64,000 nucleotides of DNA. Origin: Chitinophaga varians. Lineage in GTDB: Bacteria > Bacteroidota > Bacteroidia > Chitinophagales > Chitinophagaceae. A program made the position numbers and the translations under genes. The stretch's first letter is position 1. Every line of letters begins with the position of its first letter. The notes beneath the pieces are model-generated. The model searched no databases. It was not told the origin of the DNA and saw nothing but the letters and a program-made list of their open reading frames with translations. The stretch covers positions 1,364,001 to 1,428,000 of the forward strand of contig NZ_JACVFB010000001.1 in the NCBI RefSeq assembly GCF_014529945.1, read 5' to 3'. Shown piece after piece: positions 1 to 8,907 of this stretch.

Positions 1-1
1 G

Positions 2-484
2 ATCTACATACAGGAAAATGATGTGAAAGTAGGTCGCCTGCAGATCTTTAATAACTGGAGCCCCTTCATGGTGAGTGACCCGGACCGCGTATGGATAGGA
101 TTGGAATACTTCTGCAATGAAGGCGATGAACTATGGAACATGGAAGATCAGCAGTTTATTAACTTTGGCATCGATGAACTGCAAAAAATCGGTATCATCC
201 GGCGGGAACATGTGAGAGACAGCACCATCGTGCGCATGAAGAAAACGTATCCCGCTTATTTCGGTACCTATCAGCAGTTCGATGAATTACGGGAGTATAC
301 AGATACCATCAGTAACCTGTTTCTCGTGGGCCGCAATGGCATGCATAAATACAACAATGCAGACCACTCTATGCTCACAGCCATGACGGCGGTGGATAAT
401 ATCATGCAGGGCGTCACCAGCCGCGACAACATTTGGGACATCAATACAGAACAGGAATATCACGAAGAAAAACAGGCAGTATGA
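2..484 (+). CDS. C-terminal part of NAD(P)/FAD-dependent oxidoreductase (partial at window edge)
   Basis: The reading frame is open to the left edge, so only the C-terminal ~160 residues are visible. The end holds GRNGMHKYNNADHSMLTAM, the typical C-terminal FAD-contacting segment of amine-oxidase-like flavoproteins such as protoporphyrinogen-oxidase-like and UDP-galactopyranose-mutase-like enzymes. In this family an N-terminal Rossmann domain binds FAD; it lies outside the window. A GTG at 23 could be taken as a start, but upstream codons continue in frame without a stop and the family needs far more N-terminal sequence. The TGA stop overlaps the ATG of the next gene (ATGA), so the two are translationally coupled. 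The partner is a GT-C-like membrane protein, which suggests a cell-surface glycan or polyprenyl-sugar role. Substrate is unknown. Confidence 0.75.
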   Translation: MYIQENDVKVGRLQIFNNWSPFMVSDPDRVWIGLEYFCNEGDELWNMEDQQFINFGIDELQKIGIIRREHVRDSTIVRMKKTYPAYFGTYQQFDELREYTDTISNLFLVGRNGMHKYNNADHSMLTAMTAVDNIMQGVTSRDNIWDINTEQEYHEEKQAV

Positions 485-2358
485 AAAAATGGAAACAATA
501 CGATTATCTGATCTGCGCGCTGATATTTGTGCTGGTCTCCCTCGTATGGTCGCAGCTATCCAACTATACCTGGGATGATGATGCTATCAGCCGCTTCCTC
601 AACGTGCAGGACGCCGGTAATCATCCGAAGGAGTTTTTCTCTTCGTGGAACAGGCCGCTGTTTGTGGTGCTGTTTTATTTGCCGGTACAGCTCTTCGGTA
701 GAATGGGCGTAGTGGTGACGATGGTATTGCTGACAGCAGGATCTGGTATTTTACTGTACAGGGCGTTGAAGCATAAAGGCGTGCCACATGCATGGGTCGC
801 GATGGTTTTCCTGTTGTTCCAGACATTCCTGTTTGGTATTTCCAGAGACGCCATGACAGAGCCGTTGGCCTCTTTTTTAGTTTGCCTGGGCCTCTATTTT
901 TTCTATCGCCAACAGTTTGGCTGGTTTGCACTGGTAGGGGGACTGTTACCACTGGCCCGTCCGGAGGGCGTGTTGTTCCTGCCTTTCTGGCTATTCCCTT
1001 TGATACAGCAACGAATGTACCGCTATATTCCTTTGCTGGGGGCGGGGTTGGCCGCATGGGGACTGGGGTTGTTCGCCTATACCGGTCAGCCGCTGGCGCT
1101 GGTACAGGAAATGCTGGCCAGTGGAGAAAAGAAGAACCGCTATGGACATGTGAGCCTCACCCATCATATCGGTAAGTATGTGTATGTACTGGGGCCGGTG
1201 TCTTTTTTCTTTTTTGTCTGGGGATATATGGAGAATCTCCGGAAGATGCTGGCCGATTACTTTATCATGTTACAGTTCACCGTTGGGTTTCTGATCTATG
1301 TCTTCTTCGCGGTGTTTATGGATTTGGGACAGTCGGGCGGGGCGTTGCGCAACCTGATCACGCTGGCGCCTTTTGCCGCCGTGATAGGCGTGTATGGCTT
1401 CAACTACTGGTGGGAGATGTTTACAGCACCTGCTGCTGCCAAAAAGAACGCCAAACCGGCTAAGCCCCGTGACCGGAAGGAGCTATGGCTATTCGTGGTG
1501 TTCATGATCATCGTAGCATGGTTGAGTTTTACCGATGAACTGCATCTGCGGCAAACGTATGACCCGGAGAAGAAAGACTATACGATATTCATGGCGCTGG
1601 TAGTATGCTGCCTGCTGGCTGTGTTGCCGGTGTTTTCAAAGAAAGGCAAACCGCCATATGTCATGGCAGCAGCGTTGCTGATATGGCAGGTGTTGTTTAC
1701 CCTGTACTACGAAAATCCGCTGAGTCATGGCAACGAAGAAAGATGGGGCATGAACGGGATGACGGCCTTTGTGGGTAAGGGACCATTACAACAGCAGAAG
1801 GTGTATTGTAATCACCCCTGGTATTTCTGGGCTGCGGGGAGACACCCGAATGATACCGTGCGCACCGGAGGGATATCTGCCGGTAGTAAAGCGGCGATGC
1901 GCCCAGGGCAGCTGGTCGTCTGGGAATCGCACTATACCGGTGAGAACTATACGAATATGCCGATCAACACATTCCTGAACGACAGTACGTTTTCTCCGGT
2001 ATACGTGATACAGAACCCGAAGAAAGAAGCGTTGGCAGTGCTGTTCGTGAAGCTCTGGCCGCAGGCGGCAGACAATGATCGTTTCTTTGCTTCGCTGATG
2101 CAGTATTGGCCGAAAGACGAGCGGCTGTTGTATTTCAAGGGCGTATATGAGCGCGACCGGAAGCGGGACGTGCAGCAGTCGGTGACAGATTTTACCGCGG
2201 CGCTCGCGCTGAAACCTGCGGAGCCAGACCTTTATCTGGGCCGCGGCGTGAGCTGGCTGATGCTCAATGACAGGCCTAAAGCGTGTCAGGACCTGCAACA
2301 GGCAGCGGTGCTGGGATCGCAGCAGGCACCGCAATTGCTGAAGGCTTATTGTAAGTAA
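481..2358 (+). CDS. Polytopic GT-C-like glycosyltransferase membrane protein with C-terminal TPR-like segment
   Basis: Length is 625 aa from the ATG at 481, which overlaps the previous stop (ATGA). A longer frame from 433 would only add residues read from the preceding gene. The first helix is followed by a loop with NYTWDDDAISRFLNV; acidic residues in the first extracytoplasmic loop are the hallmark of GT-C enzymes using lipid-phosphate sugar donors. About ten further hydrophobic segments follow, with a basic cytoplasmic-type insert near residues 320-335 (Lys/Pro-rich). The last ~75 residues (YFKGVYERDRKRDVQQSVTD then ALALKPAEPDLYLGRGVSWL) resemble a pair of TPR helices, probably periplasmic. 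The coupling to a flavoprotein fits envelope glycan modification. The donor and acceptor cannot be told from sequence; annotation as ArnT/PMT-like is by fold only. Confidence 0.65.
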   Translation: MKKWKQYDYLICALIFVLVSLVWSQLSNYTWDDDAISRFLNVQDAGNHPKEFFSSWNRPLFVVLFYLPVQLFGRMGVVVTMVLLTAGSGILLYRALKHKGVPHAWVAMVFLLFQTFLFGISRDAMTEPLASFLVCLGLYFFYRQQFGWFALVGGLLPLARPEGVLFLPFWLFPLIQQRMYRYIPLLGAGLAAWGLGLFAYTGQPLALVQEMLASGEKKNRYGHVSLTHHIGKYVYVLGPVSFFFFVWGYMENLRKMLADYFIMLQFTVGFLIYVFFAVFMDLGQSGGALRNLITLAPFAAVIGVYGFNYWWEMFTAPAAAKKNAKPAKPRDRKELWLFVVFMIIVAWLSFTDELHLRQTYDPEKKDYTIFMALVVCCLLAVLPVFSKKGKPPYVMAAALLIWQVLFTLYYENPLSHGNEERWGMNGMTAFVGKGPLQQQKVYCNHPWYFWAAGRHPNDTVRTGGISAGSKAAMRPGQLVVWESHYTGENYTNMPINTFLNDSTFSPVYVIQNPKKEALAVLFVKLWPQAADNDRFFASLMQYWPKDERLLYFKGVYERDRKRDVQQSVTDFTAALALKPAEPDLYLGRGVSWLMLNDRPKACQDLQQAAVLGSQQAPQLLKAYCK

Positions 2359-2423
2359 GGAAGTGGTCAACTGGACTACCGCCCCATTTAACACTGGACT
2401 ACTACTTACAACGGTGAGACTGC

Positions 2424-2431
2424 TATTTTTG
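2424..2431 (+). promoter_or_regulatory. Bacteroidetes-type -7 box
   Basis: TATTTTTG fits the TAnnTTTG -7 element and lies about 18 bases before the ATG of the acetyltransferase gene. No clear TTTG -33 box is seen. A 10-base direct repeat ACTGGACTAC (2370-2379 and 2393-2402) lies just upstream and could be an operator, but nothing else supports that. Confidence 0.4.
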
Positions 2432-2448
2432 TAGTCTTATCTAGACAC

Positions 2449-3192
2449 ATGGAACAAGACGAAAAACATATTATCGGAAACCTGTTTGAACATTGGGCGT
2501 ACGTAGGAGAGCGGACCGGACTGCTCACTACGACGCCTTCTTTTAAAGCCATTATGCCTGAAGGGTCCGACTGGCCCCGGCGCGTATTTGATGTACAAGA
2601 TGCAGCAGCACTGGCGGAAATTTCCACGCAGATAAAAGAAGGGCTGTTGCCCGATGCCGTCACTTTCACCGCTTCTGTAGCAGAAGCTTTTGCACCACAA
2701 CTGACAGCAGCAGGCTTTCAGCCTAAACTGACCCTGCAGGGAATGATCATCTATCTCAGGGAAAATCCTCCCGGTGAATGCTCCGACAAAATCCATTTCC
2801 GGCTGGCCGAAAGTGAGGCCGATGCTTACACCTTCGCCACTATTGCAGCAGGCTCTTTTAATTATCGTGTAGACGGCGCCGTAGTGGCCCGTTTGCTTGG
2901 ACAGGAAGACAAAATAAAAGTCTTTATCGGCACCGTTGACGGCGCAGCGGCATGCAGTGGCCTGATATTTTACGATGAAGCCGGTAATGCCGGGCTGCAT
3001 TTTATCGGCACGCTGCCTGACTTCCGGGGCAAAGGACTGGCCGCTGCCATGACAACGCGGTTACTGAAGGAATGTGTGGAAGACAGCAAACGTTATTGTG
3101 TGCTCCACGCTTCCAAGGCAGGGCTGCCTATCTATACACGCCTCGGCTTCGAGCCCGTGAAAGAGGTGATTACTTACGCACATACTATATAA
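2449..3192 (+). CDS. GNAT family N-acetyltransferase
   Basis: Length is 247 aa. The C-terminal half is a GNAT fold: the acetyl-CoA pyrophosphate loop is visible as PDFRGKGLAAAMTTRLLKE (Q/R-x-x-G-x-G/A type) around residues 188-206, followed by the last-strand pattern with AGLPIYTRLGFEPV. The N-terminal ~110 residues form a second, weaker domain, as in the two-domain GNAT proteins of Bacteroidota. It uses acetyl-CoA to acetylate an amine; the substrate is not predictable. The gene stands alone, preceded by a TAnnTTTG-like box at 2424 and followed by a shared terminator hairpin facing the convergent SDR gene. Confidence 0.85.
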   Translation: MEQDEKHIIGNLFEHWAYVGERTGLLTTTPSFKAIMPEGSDWPRRVFDVQDAAALAEISTQIKEGLLPDAVTFTASVAEAFAPQLTAAGFQPKLTLQGMIIYLRENPPGECSDKIHFRLAESEADAYTFATIAAGSFNYRVDGAVVARLLGQEDKIKVFIGTVDGAAACSGLIFYDEAGNAGLHFIGTLPDFRGKGLAAAMTTRLLKECVEDSKRYCVLHASKAGLPIYTRLGFEPVKEVITYAHTI

Positions 3193-3201
3193 GACCAATA
3201 A

Positions 3202-3240
3202 TAAAAAAGAAAGGCTTCCCCCGTCTGAGGGAAGCCGTTA
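3202..3240. terminator. Bidirectional terminator between convergent genes
   Basis: Stem GGCTTCCC (3213-3220) and GGGAAGCC (3229-3236) with an 8-base loop. An A-rich run (3202-3212) on the left becomes a U tract on the minus strand, so it best serves the minus-strand SDR gene, and may also stop the acetyltransferase transcript. Confidence 0.75.
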
Positions 3241-3262
3241 TCTGAATGGGTTAGTAAGACAG

Positions 3263-4021
3263 TTATTTAGCGGAAGAACCGCCATCAATCACATACTGGG
3301 CGCCGGAGATAAACTGGCTGTCGTCTGATCCGAGGAACAGGACAAGTTTGGCGATTTCCAGCGGTTGGGCATAACGGCCCAGCGGAATGCCGGCAGCGAA
3401 CATTTTCTGCATCTCTTCACCTTTGCCGGGCTCATAACCTTCTTCTATGGAACGCATCATCCGGTTGTCTACCGGTGACGGATGTATGCTGTTGACACGT
3501 ATTTTGCGGGGAGCGGCTTCCAGCGCGGCCGTTTTCATAATGCCCAGGGTCGCATGTTTGCTGGTCGTATAGGCCACGAAGTTAGGGGAGGCGCCCAAAC
3601 CGGCCACAGAAGAGGTAATGATCATACTGGCCCCGTCGTTCATCTGCGGCAGTACATACTTACAGCCCAGGAAAACGCCTTTTACGTTCACCGCCATCAC
3701 TTTATCAAACACGTCTTCGGGAAATTCAGTAATAGGTTTCACTACGCCTTCAATGCCGGCATTGTTAAAGAAAATATCAATCTTTCCGAATTTTTTAACG
3801 GCTTCTTTGGCATATCGTTCCACGTCAGCAGCCACCGTAACATCAGCCGCCACATAGGCCGCGTTGGGGCCCAGCGCTGACGCTGCCTTTTTCAGCGCCG
3901 ATTCGTCGAGGTCTACGAGGATTACTTTAGCACCTTCTTCGATAAACAATTTTGCGGTCGTCTGGCCGATGCTTCCTGCTCCGCCCGTGATAAGGGCTAC
4001 TTTGTTTTCCAATCGTTTCAT
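3263..4021 (-). CDS. Short-chain dehydrogenase/reductase (SDR)
   Basis: Length is 252 aa, the classical SDR size. Rossmann motif TGGAGSIG at residues 12-19, NNAG at 86-89, catalytic Ser near 138 (IITSS), Tyr151 and Lys155 in YTTSK. The acidic residue after strand 2 (VDLDES, 36-41) favours NAD(H) over NADP(H). The C-terminal IDGGSS is also standard. It is a cytoplasmic oxidoreductase of alcohols or ketones; the closest named families are glucose 1-dehydrogenase-like and cyclopentanol dehydrogenase-like SDRs, but substrate cannot be assigned. It is transcribed alone, away from the DUF4920 gene, and ends at the shared hairpin near 3213-3236. Confidence 0.88.
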   Translation of the reverse strand: MKRLENKVALITGGAGSIGQTTAKLFIEEGAKVILVDLDESALKKAASALGPNAAYVAADVTVAADVERYAKEAVKKFGKIDIFFNNAGIEGVVKPITEFPEDVFDKVMAVNVKGVFLGCKYVLPQMNDGASMIITSSVAGLGASPNFVAYTTSKHATLGIMKTAALEAAPRKIRVNSIHPSPVDNRMMRSIEEGYEPGKGEEMQKMFAAGIPLGRYAQPLEIAKLVLFLGSDDSQFISGAQYVIDGGSSAK

Positions 4022-4090
4022 GACAATATATTTTTAAAGTAATACAATCACAACAAAGAACAACAACAGAGATAGCAGTGTGTAGGAAGT

Positions 4091-4114
4091 AGCCCGGGGC
4101 TTTAGCCCTGGGGC
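4091..4114. repeat. Dispersed GC-rich palindrome, copy 1 (diverged)
   Basis: AGCCCGGGGCTTTAGCCCTG followed by GGGC forms an imperfect inverted repeat. It belongs to the same family as the elements at 28855, 32441, 36311 and 36378. It sits between the divergent SDR and DUF4920 genes, so here it is not an obvious terminator. Confidence 0.55.
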
Positions 4115-4296
4115 CGGGGGGTATTTATCGATGCGTGATTTGTTCCACGCATTTTTTGATGCGTCAAATATACGACTTAATGCCAGGGGCATCTGACCGT
4201 TTACCGGAGTTTTAACGTTTTTGTAAGATATGTAAAGAATAGTCTATAGTAATAGTCAATAGTTCTTTCTTATCTTAGTACAAAACCTATTTGAAC

Positions 4297-4776
4297 ATGA
4301 AATACAAAGCAATGTTGTGCCTACTGTTGATGATGGCCGGTTTGGCTGCGGTAGCACAACCCCCCAAAGGAAAAGCAACCCTCAATACCACTTACGGTGC
4401 CGGTACTACGGCAGCCGGTGCTGTAGATGCTGCCAAACTCCCGTCCCTGTTAAAGAACGACACCGGTAAAGTGGCGGTGAAAGTCAAAGCCCAGGTACTG
4501 GACGTGTGTCCTAAAAAAGGATGCTGGATGCAACTGAAAATAAATGACAGCACCACAGCGTTTGTGAAGATGAAAGACTATGCCTTCTTTGTTCCGCTCG
4601 ATATCAAAGGGAAAACCATTGTGCTGGACGGCGAAGCTTTTCAGCATATTACTTCCGTAGAGGAACTACAACACTATGCCAAAGATGCCCGGAAACCGCA
4701 GGAAGTCATCGATGCCATTACAACACCCAAAAGGGAAATACGATACACTGCCAGCGGCATACGGGTGGTGGAATAA
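4297..4776 (+). CDS. DUF4920 domain-containing exported protein
   Basis: Length is 159 aa from the ATG at 4297; an in-frame TTG at 4291 is less likely. The start region is a Sec signal (LLLMMAGLAAVAQ). The mature part has the DUF4920 pattern, with the VLDVCPKKGCWMQLKI segment holding two cysteines spaced as CPKKGC, and later YAFFVPLDIKGK and a long EELQHYAKDARKP helix. Function is unknown in the family; the fold is predicted OB-like and the Cys pair could bind a metal or form a disulphide. It is periplasmic or secreted. It is followed 52 bases later by a methyltransferase, without an obvious shared terminator. Confidence 0.8.
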   Translation: MKYKAMLCLLLMMAGLAAVAQPPKGKATLNTTYGAGTTAAGAVDAAKLPSLLKNDTGKVAVKVKAQVLDVCPKKGCWMQLKINDSTTAFVKMKDYAFFVPLDIKGKTIVLDGEAFQHITSVEELQHYAKDARKPQEVIDAITTPKREIRYTASGIRVVE

Positions 4777-4828
4777 GAACAACTGCCAGTGGTAAACACG
4801 GGTGGTGGAAAAAAAAATAAATAGCTAT

Positions 4829-5629
4829 ATGCAGGACAAAGCCTCCAAAAGGGCCACCATGCCAAAAGGAACGTCCATCATTCTGGACGACAGAACATTA
4901 CAAAACAGTTATGCAACATTACTGCCCCTGCTGAAACCCGGTATGCACGTACTGGACGTAGGTTGCGGCACCGGCGCCATCACAGCCGGCATAGCAGATA
5001 TAGTAGGACCGCAGGGCAGCGCTACTGGTATCGACAGCAGTGAACACCTGATCGCGAAAGGACTGGAAGACCAACAGGATGTACCTAACCTGCAACTGAT
5101 CAATGCTGATCTGTACACCTGGCAACCGAACAGAAAATATGACGTCATTGTTTCTGCCAGGGTATTACAATGGCTGAATGACCCGCTGGCGGCTTTATTG
5201 CGCTTCCGCGAATTACTGGTGCCCGGCGGCCATGTGTCGATATTGGATTACAACCACACCAAACTGGAGTGGGACCCTGTGCCACCCGCCAGTATGCTGC
5301 GCTTCTATGAGGCCTTCCTCGGATGGCGCGCAGATGCCGGCATGGACAATGAAATAGCGGACCATCTGCCAGCCCTCTTTGAAAAAGCCGGTTACCGTAA
5401 CATTCAGTCCTTTAACGCGGATGAAAAATACAGCAGGGCAGTGGCAGGCTTCCCCAACAGGGCGGCTATCTGGTCAAAAGTGGCGGAACTAAGAGGCCCG
5501 CAGGTAGTGGAACATGGTTTCATCACAGAGGCCGAAAGGTTACAGGCTATTGAGGAATACGACGCCTGGACGCTGCACACGGCACAGTCTATGACCATGA
5601 AGCTCAAAGACGTACAAGCCAGCCTCTAA
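4829..5629 (+). CDS. Class I SAM-dependent methyltransferase
   Basis: Length is 266 aa from the ATG at 4829; GTG codons at 4802 would add nine poorly conserved residues. Motif I is VLDVGCGTGAITAGIA near residues 40-55, with GIDSSEHLI (motif II acidic residue) and DVIVSARVLQWLNDPLAALL (motif IV region). This matches UbiE/COQ5-like and Methyltransf_25/31-type enzymes. The substrate is unknown; small-molecule or natural-product-like methylation is typical. The enzyme is cytoplasmic. It ends just before a strong intrinsic terminator at 5646-5687, so the preceding DUF4920 gene and this gene may share a transcript. Confidence 0.85.
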   Translation: MQDKASKRATMPKGTSIILDDRTLQNSYATLLPLLKPGMHVLDVGCGTGAITAGIADIVGPQGSATGIDSSEHLIAKGLEDQQDVPNLQLINADLYTWQPNRKYDVIVSARVLQWLNDPLAALLRFRELLVPGGHVSILDYNHTKLEWDPVPPASMLRFYEAFLGWRADAGMDNEIADHLPALFEKAGYRNIQSFNADEKYSRAVAGFPNRAAIWSKVAELRGPQVVEHGFITEAERLQAIEEYDAWTLHTAQSMTMKLKDVQASL

Positions 5630-5645
5630 CAAGGCGCATCATGAT

Positions 5646-5687
5646 AAAAACGGCCCACCGGAAACCCGGGGGCCGTTTTTTATTTTT
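5646..5687 (+). terminator. Intrinsic terminator
   Basis: AAAACGGCCC and GGGCCGTTTT flank a short loop, followed by a T-rich run. It closes the methyltransferase transcript and isolates the response-regulator gene. Confidence 0.85.
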
Positions 5688-5770
5688 ATCTACTGGTTTC
5701 CCGGTATTTTTGAGGCACCCCCTTCTTCATGTAAGGATATTATAGCATTTTTACAGAAACTGTAGTGCCC

Positions 5771-6421
5771 ATGTCGCTGATGAATGACAATATTGTCCTC
5801 GCCATTGTTGATGATCATCCTATTGTGATCGAAGGACTAAAAACCCTCCTGAAGGAAGAACCGCAAATAGCCATTGCCGGCAGCTTCACGCGGGGAAAAG
5901 ACTTTATGGATTTTTTGCAGCACAACAGAGTGGACCTGGTACTGCTGGACATCATGCTTCCGGACACCAGTGGCATGGACCTGTGCAGAGATATCAAAAA
6001 ATTATCCCCTGATACAGTCGTGCTGGCATTGAGCAACCATACTGAACGCAGCATCATTCTCCAGATACTACAGAACGGCGCCAGCGGATATCTTGTGAAA
6101 AATGTTTCTTCCACGGAATTACTCAATTGCCTGAAAGAAGCCCTGAAAGGGGAGATCGCTTTCAGCAAGGAAGTAAAGGAAATCATTACCCGTCCGGCAC
6201 AACATGAATTCAAACAGGTGCCTACGTTAACCAAGCGGGAAAAACAGATACTGCAACTGGTATCACAGGGCAAAACCACGCCCGTAATGGCGCAGGAGCT
6301 GAATGTAAGCCCGCTCACTATTGAAACACATCGGCGTAATCTGCTACAGAAATTTGATGTGAAAAATGTGGCGGAGCTGATCATGGCCGCTGTTCAGCAT
6401 AAGATGATCACAGGCTATTGA
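5771..6421 (+). CDS. NarL/LuxR-family response regulator
   Basis: Length is 216 aa from ATG 5771 (a GTG at 5765 is possible). The receiver domain has the acidic pair VDDHP near residue 14-18, phospho-acceptor Asp60 in LLDIMLPD, the Thr/Ser position in ALSNHT, and the Lys in YLVKN. The C-terminal LuxR-type HTH spans about 150-205 (LTKREKQILQLVSQGKTT and SPLTIETHRRNLLQKFDVKN). No histidine kinase lies next to it, so its sensor is encoded elsewhere. It is a DNA-binding regulator activated by phosphorylation. It may control the exported enzyme genes downstream, but only position suggests this. Confidence 0.9.
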   Translation: MSLMNDNIVLAIVDDHPIVIEGLKTLLKEEPQIAIAGSFTRGKDFMDFLQHNRVDLVLLDIMLPDTSGMDLCRDIKKLSPDTVVLALSNHTERSIILQILQNGASGYLVKNVSSTELLNCLKEALKGEIAFSKEVKEIITRPAQHEFKQVPTLTKREKQILQLVSQGKTTPVMAQELNVSPLTIETHRRNLLQKFDVKNVAELIMAAVQHKMITGY

Positions 6422-6629
6422 AAATTGACTATCCCATTTTAACGCAGGTCCAGGAGGCTTGCATCATTGTCATCACGACAAGTTTTCTCTCCCATCATTT
6501 CTGCTGGTGGCCCAAATAATCCTGTCAGCAAACAAAGAACAGCGCCCGGTGCGGAATAAGGTCTTCTATGGCGTCAGCAGTATACAGAACTGAATTTTTT
6601 TTCTACTTTGTATCACCTGAATTAAATGT
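6422..6629. other. Intergenic region without a recognised gene
   Basis: 208 bases between the response regulator and the esterase gene. A CTACTTTG element near 6603-6610, about 20 bases before the ATG, resembles the -7 box of Bacteroidetes promoters. Nothing else was recognised. Confidence 0.35.
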
Positions 6630-8834
6630 ATGAAGATATTCCCGACATTATCCGGGCGCGCATGGTATGTGGCCACGTTCCTGTTTTTGTGTTTTCCTGT
6701 CGTAACCTGGGCGCAACGTTATGTCTCGCTCGATGGCGCGCCGCTACCGAAAGGTAATCCCGTTGAAAAAGACGACCTGGTCCATCTTGTCAGGCAACCG
6801 TTATTGCAGTTGTTCCGCGCCAGCCACCAACCGGCAAAAGGCACGGTATTGCTGTTCCCCGGCGGCGGCTACGAAGTCCTCGCCGTGAAGTCTGAAGGCA
6901 GCATGACGGCCGCTTTCCTCAATCAACTTGGTTATGATGTGGCCATGCTGGAATACCACGTGGCTGCCGGTCCGGATACCCGCAAGCTTGCGCTGGCAGA
7001 TGCGCTGAAAGCCTGGCAGCTGCTACAGGACAAGGCCGGCCAATTAGGGCTGCACAACAAAACACTCAGCATCATGGGATTCTCTGCCGGCGGACATCTG
7101 GCCGCCAGCACGATACAACACCTGCCGGTGGCTACACAGCCTGCCAATCTGCTGCTGATCTATCCGGCCTACCTCCACGAAACGAGCCCCGGCTCCGTAT
7201 ATCCGGCGGTGTTACCGCCACCGGCGCTGCGCTCGCGGCTCTTTACCCTCATCGCGAAAGATGACCGGCAGGAGTGGGTCAGCAGCTGCATACAATATGG
7301 CAAAGTATGGAAAGGCTACGATGGTAAAGGCAGCTACGAGCTGCTGCCGGACGGAGGCCACGGCTTCGGCATGGAAAAACCACTGCGCGGCGCCGCAGCC
7401 CACTGGCCGGCATTGTTGCAGTCGTTCCTCGAAAAGCCGGACACCCTGTCACCCGGCGTGAATACAGCGGCGGTGCCTACAGAAGGTGGCAACCGCAAAC
7501 GCCACGAACAGAAGCTGAATGAGGTAGCTGCCCAGCAGTACGACCTGATCATGATCGGTAATTCCATCACCCATAACTTTGAAAAACCGACCTATCAGCC
7601 GGTATGGGACCAGTTCTTTGCCCCCCGCAAGGCGCTGAATCTGGGCTTCAGTGGGTACCGTACTGAAAATATCCTCTGGAATATCGAACACGGTGAACTG
7701 AAAGGGCAATCGCCTAAAGTGGTGACGCTGGAAATAGGCACCAACAATATCGATGAAAAGAACTACCCGGTACGCCATACCGCCGGCCAGCTGGCTGGTG
7801 GCATGAAAGCGATCGTGCAACTGCTGCGGCAAAAATTGCCGGATACTAAAATCCTTTTGCTGCGCTGTTTTCCCGGCAGCTATGACGGCCCTAACCCTAC
7901 ATCGCACCGCATGATACTGGACCGGGCATCGGAACTGGCGTCTAAGCTGGCAGACAATGAGCATGTGTTCTATTGCGACGTGAACCACGTATTCCTCAAC
8001 CTCGACGGCACCATCCGGCAGGACCAGATGCCCGATTGGCTGCATCCCAGCCCCGCTGGCGCCCTCGCCTGGGCCAAAGCTATGGAGCCTTTACTGTCGC
8101 AACTCATGAACGATCATAGCCGGGATACAGCATTGCCGGCCAATACGGCTATCATTCCGGTTTCCAAACTGGAAAATGACAGCTACGACTGGTGGGCCAG
8201 GCATGCGGAAGTATTGCGCATAAAGGACTCCATCGATCCGGAAATTGTCATGATCGGCAATTCCATCACCCATTTCTTTGGCGGCTACCCACTGCTGAGG
8301 AGCGCCGACGGCCAGCTGCGTAAAGCTAACGGCCCGGAAGCCTGGGCTGCTTTGTATGGCAACCACCGGGTGCTCAACCTCGGATTTGGATGGGACCGGA
8401 CACAGAACGTACTATGGCGGCTGGACCACGGACAGCTGGATGGCCTGCATCCACGTACCGTAGTGCTGCTGATTGGCACCAATAACACCAGCCAGACGAA
8501 TAACGCCCGCGCCAACACGCCGGCGGAAATTGTGGAGGGCATTGCGGCCGTCTGTGGCCGTATCCGTGCTAAAGTACCACAAGCTAAAATTGTGCTGATG
8601 GCTGTTTTCCCCCGGGAACAAAAACCGGATCATCCCCGCAGGGCGGTGATCAATGAAACCAATCGCCTGCTGGCAGCATTCGCGGCGAAAGAACATATCC
8701 GCCTGTTGGATATCGGTCCGAAAATGCTGACACCGGAAGGAGTCCTGCTGAAGGAAATCATGTACGACTTCGTTCACCCGACAGAAAAAGGGTATCAGAT
8801 CTGGGCAGATGCTTTAAAACAGGAAGTGTTTTAA
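6630..8834 (+). CDS. Three-domain exported esterase: alpha/beta hydrolase plus two SGNH hydrolase domains
   Basis: Length is 734 aa with a signal peptide (FLFLCFPVVTWAQ). Domain 1 (about 40-270) is a BD-FAE/acetyl-xylan-esterase-like alpha/beta hydrolase with the oxyanion motif FPGGGYE and nucleophile elbow GFSAGGHLA near 149-157, plus the catalytic His in DGGHGFGM. Domains 2 and 3 are SGNH hydrolases, each starting with MIGNSITH (about 308 and 541), each with GTNN (block III) and a D-x-x-H ending (DWLHPSP and DFVHPTE). Such enzymes remove acetyl or other acyl groups from glycans. Joining three putative esterase sites in one secreted chain suggests concerted deacylation of a decorated polysaccharide. 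The block I motif is GNS rather than GDS in both copies, common in Bacteroidota SGNH proteins. Substrate is not known. Confidence 0.85.
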   Translation: MKIFPTLSGRAWYVATFLFLCFPVVTWAQRYVSLDGAPLPKGNPVEKDDLVHLVRQPLLQLFRASHQPAKGTVLLFPGGGYEVLAVKSEGSMTAAFLNQLGYDVAMLEYHVAAGPDTRKLALADALKAWQLLQDKAGQLGLHNKTLSIMGFSAGGHLAASTIQHLPVATQPANLLLIYPAYLHETSPGSVYPAVLPPPALRSRLFTLIAKDDRQEWVSSCIQYGKVWKGYDGKGSYELLPDGGHGFGMEKPLRGAAAHWPALLQSFLEKPDTLSPGVNTAAVPTEGGNRKRHEQKLNEVAAQQYDLIMIGNSITHNFEKPTYQPVWDQFFAPRKALNLGFSGYRTENILWNIEHGELKGQSPKVVTLEIGTNNIDEKNYPVRHTAGQLAGGMKAIVQLLRQKLPDTKILLLRCFPGSYDGPNPTSHRMILDRASELASKLADNEHVFYCDVNHVFLNLDGTIRQDQMPDWLHPSPAGALAWAKAMEPLLSQLMNDHSRDTALPANTAIIPVSKLENDSYDWWARHAEVLRIKDSIDPEIVMIGNSITHFFGGYPLLRSADGQLRKANGPEAWAALYGNHRVLNLGFGWDRTQNVLWRLDHGQLDGLHPRTVVLLIGTNNTSQTNNARANTPAEIVEGIAAVCGRIRAKVPQAKIVLMAVFPREQKPDHPRRAVINETNRLLAAFAAKEHIRLLDIGPKMLTPEGVLLKEIMYDFVHPTEKGYQIWADALKQEVF

Positions 8835-8907
8835 TGGCAGACACGACAACTTCGGGCACGTTAATTGTTGCGGCATAAAACACCGCTAACATATTAAGAA
8901 ATTGATT

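Noticed and set aside
433..480. Upstream extension of the membrane protein start
   Set aside because: These codons overlap the end of the oxidoreductase gene; ATG 481 in an ATGA overlap is the natural start.
4091..4114. Palindrome as insertion-sequence end
   Set aside because: No transposase or target-site duplication lies near any copy; a REP-like or terminator explanation is simpler.
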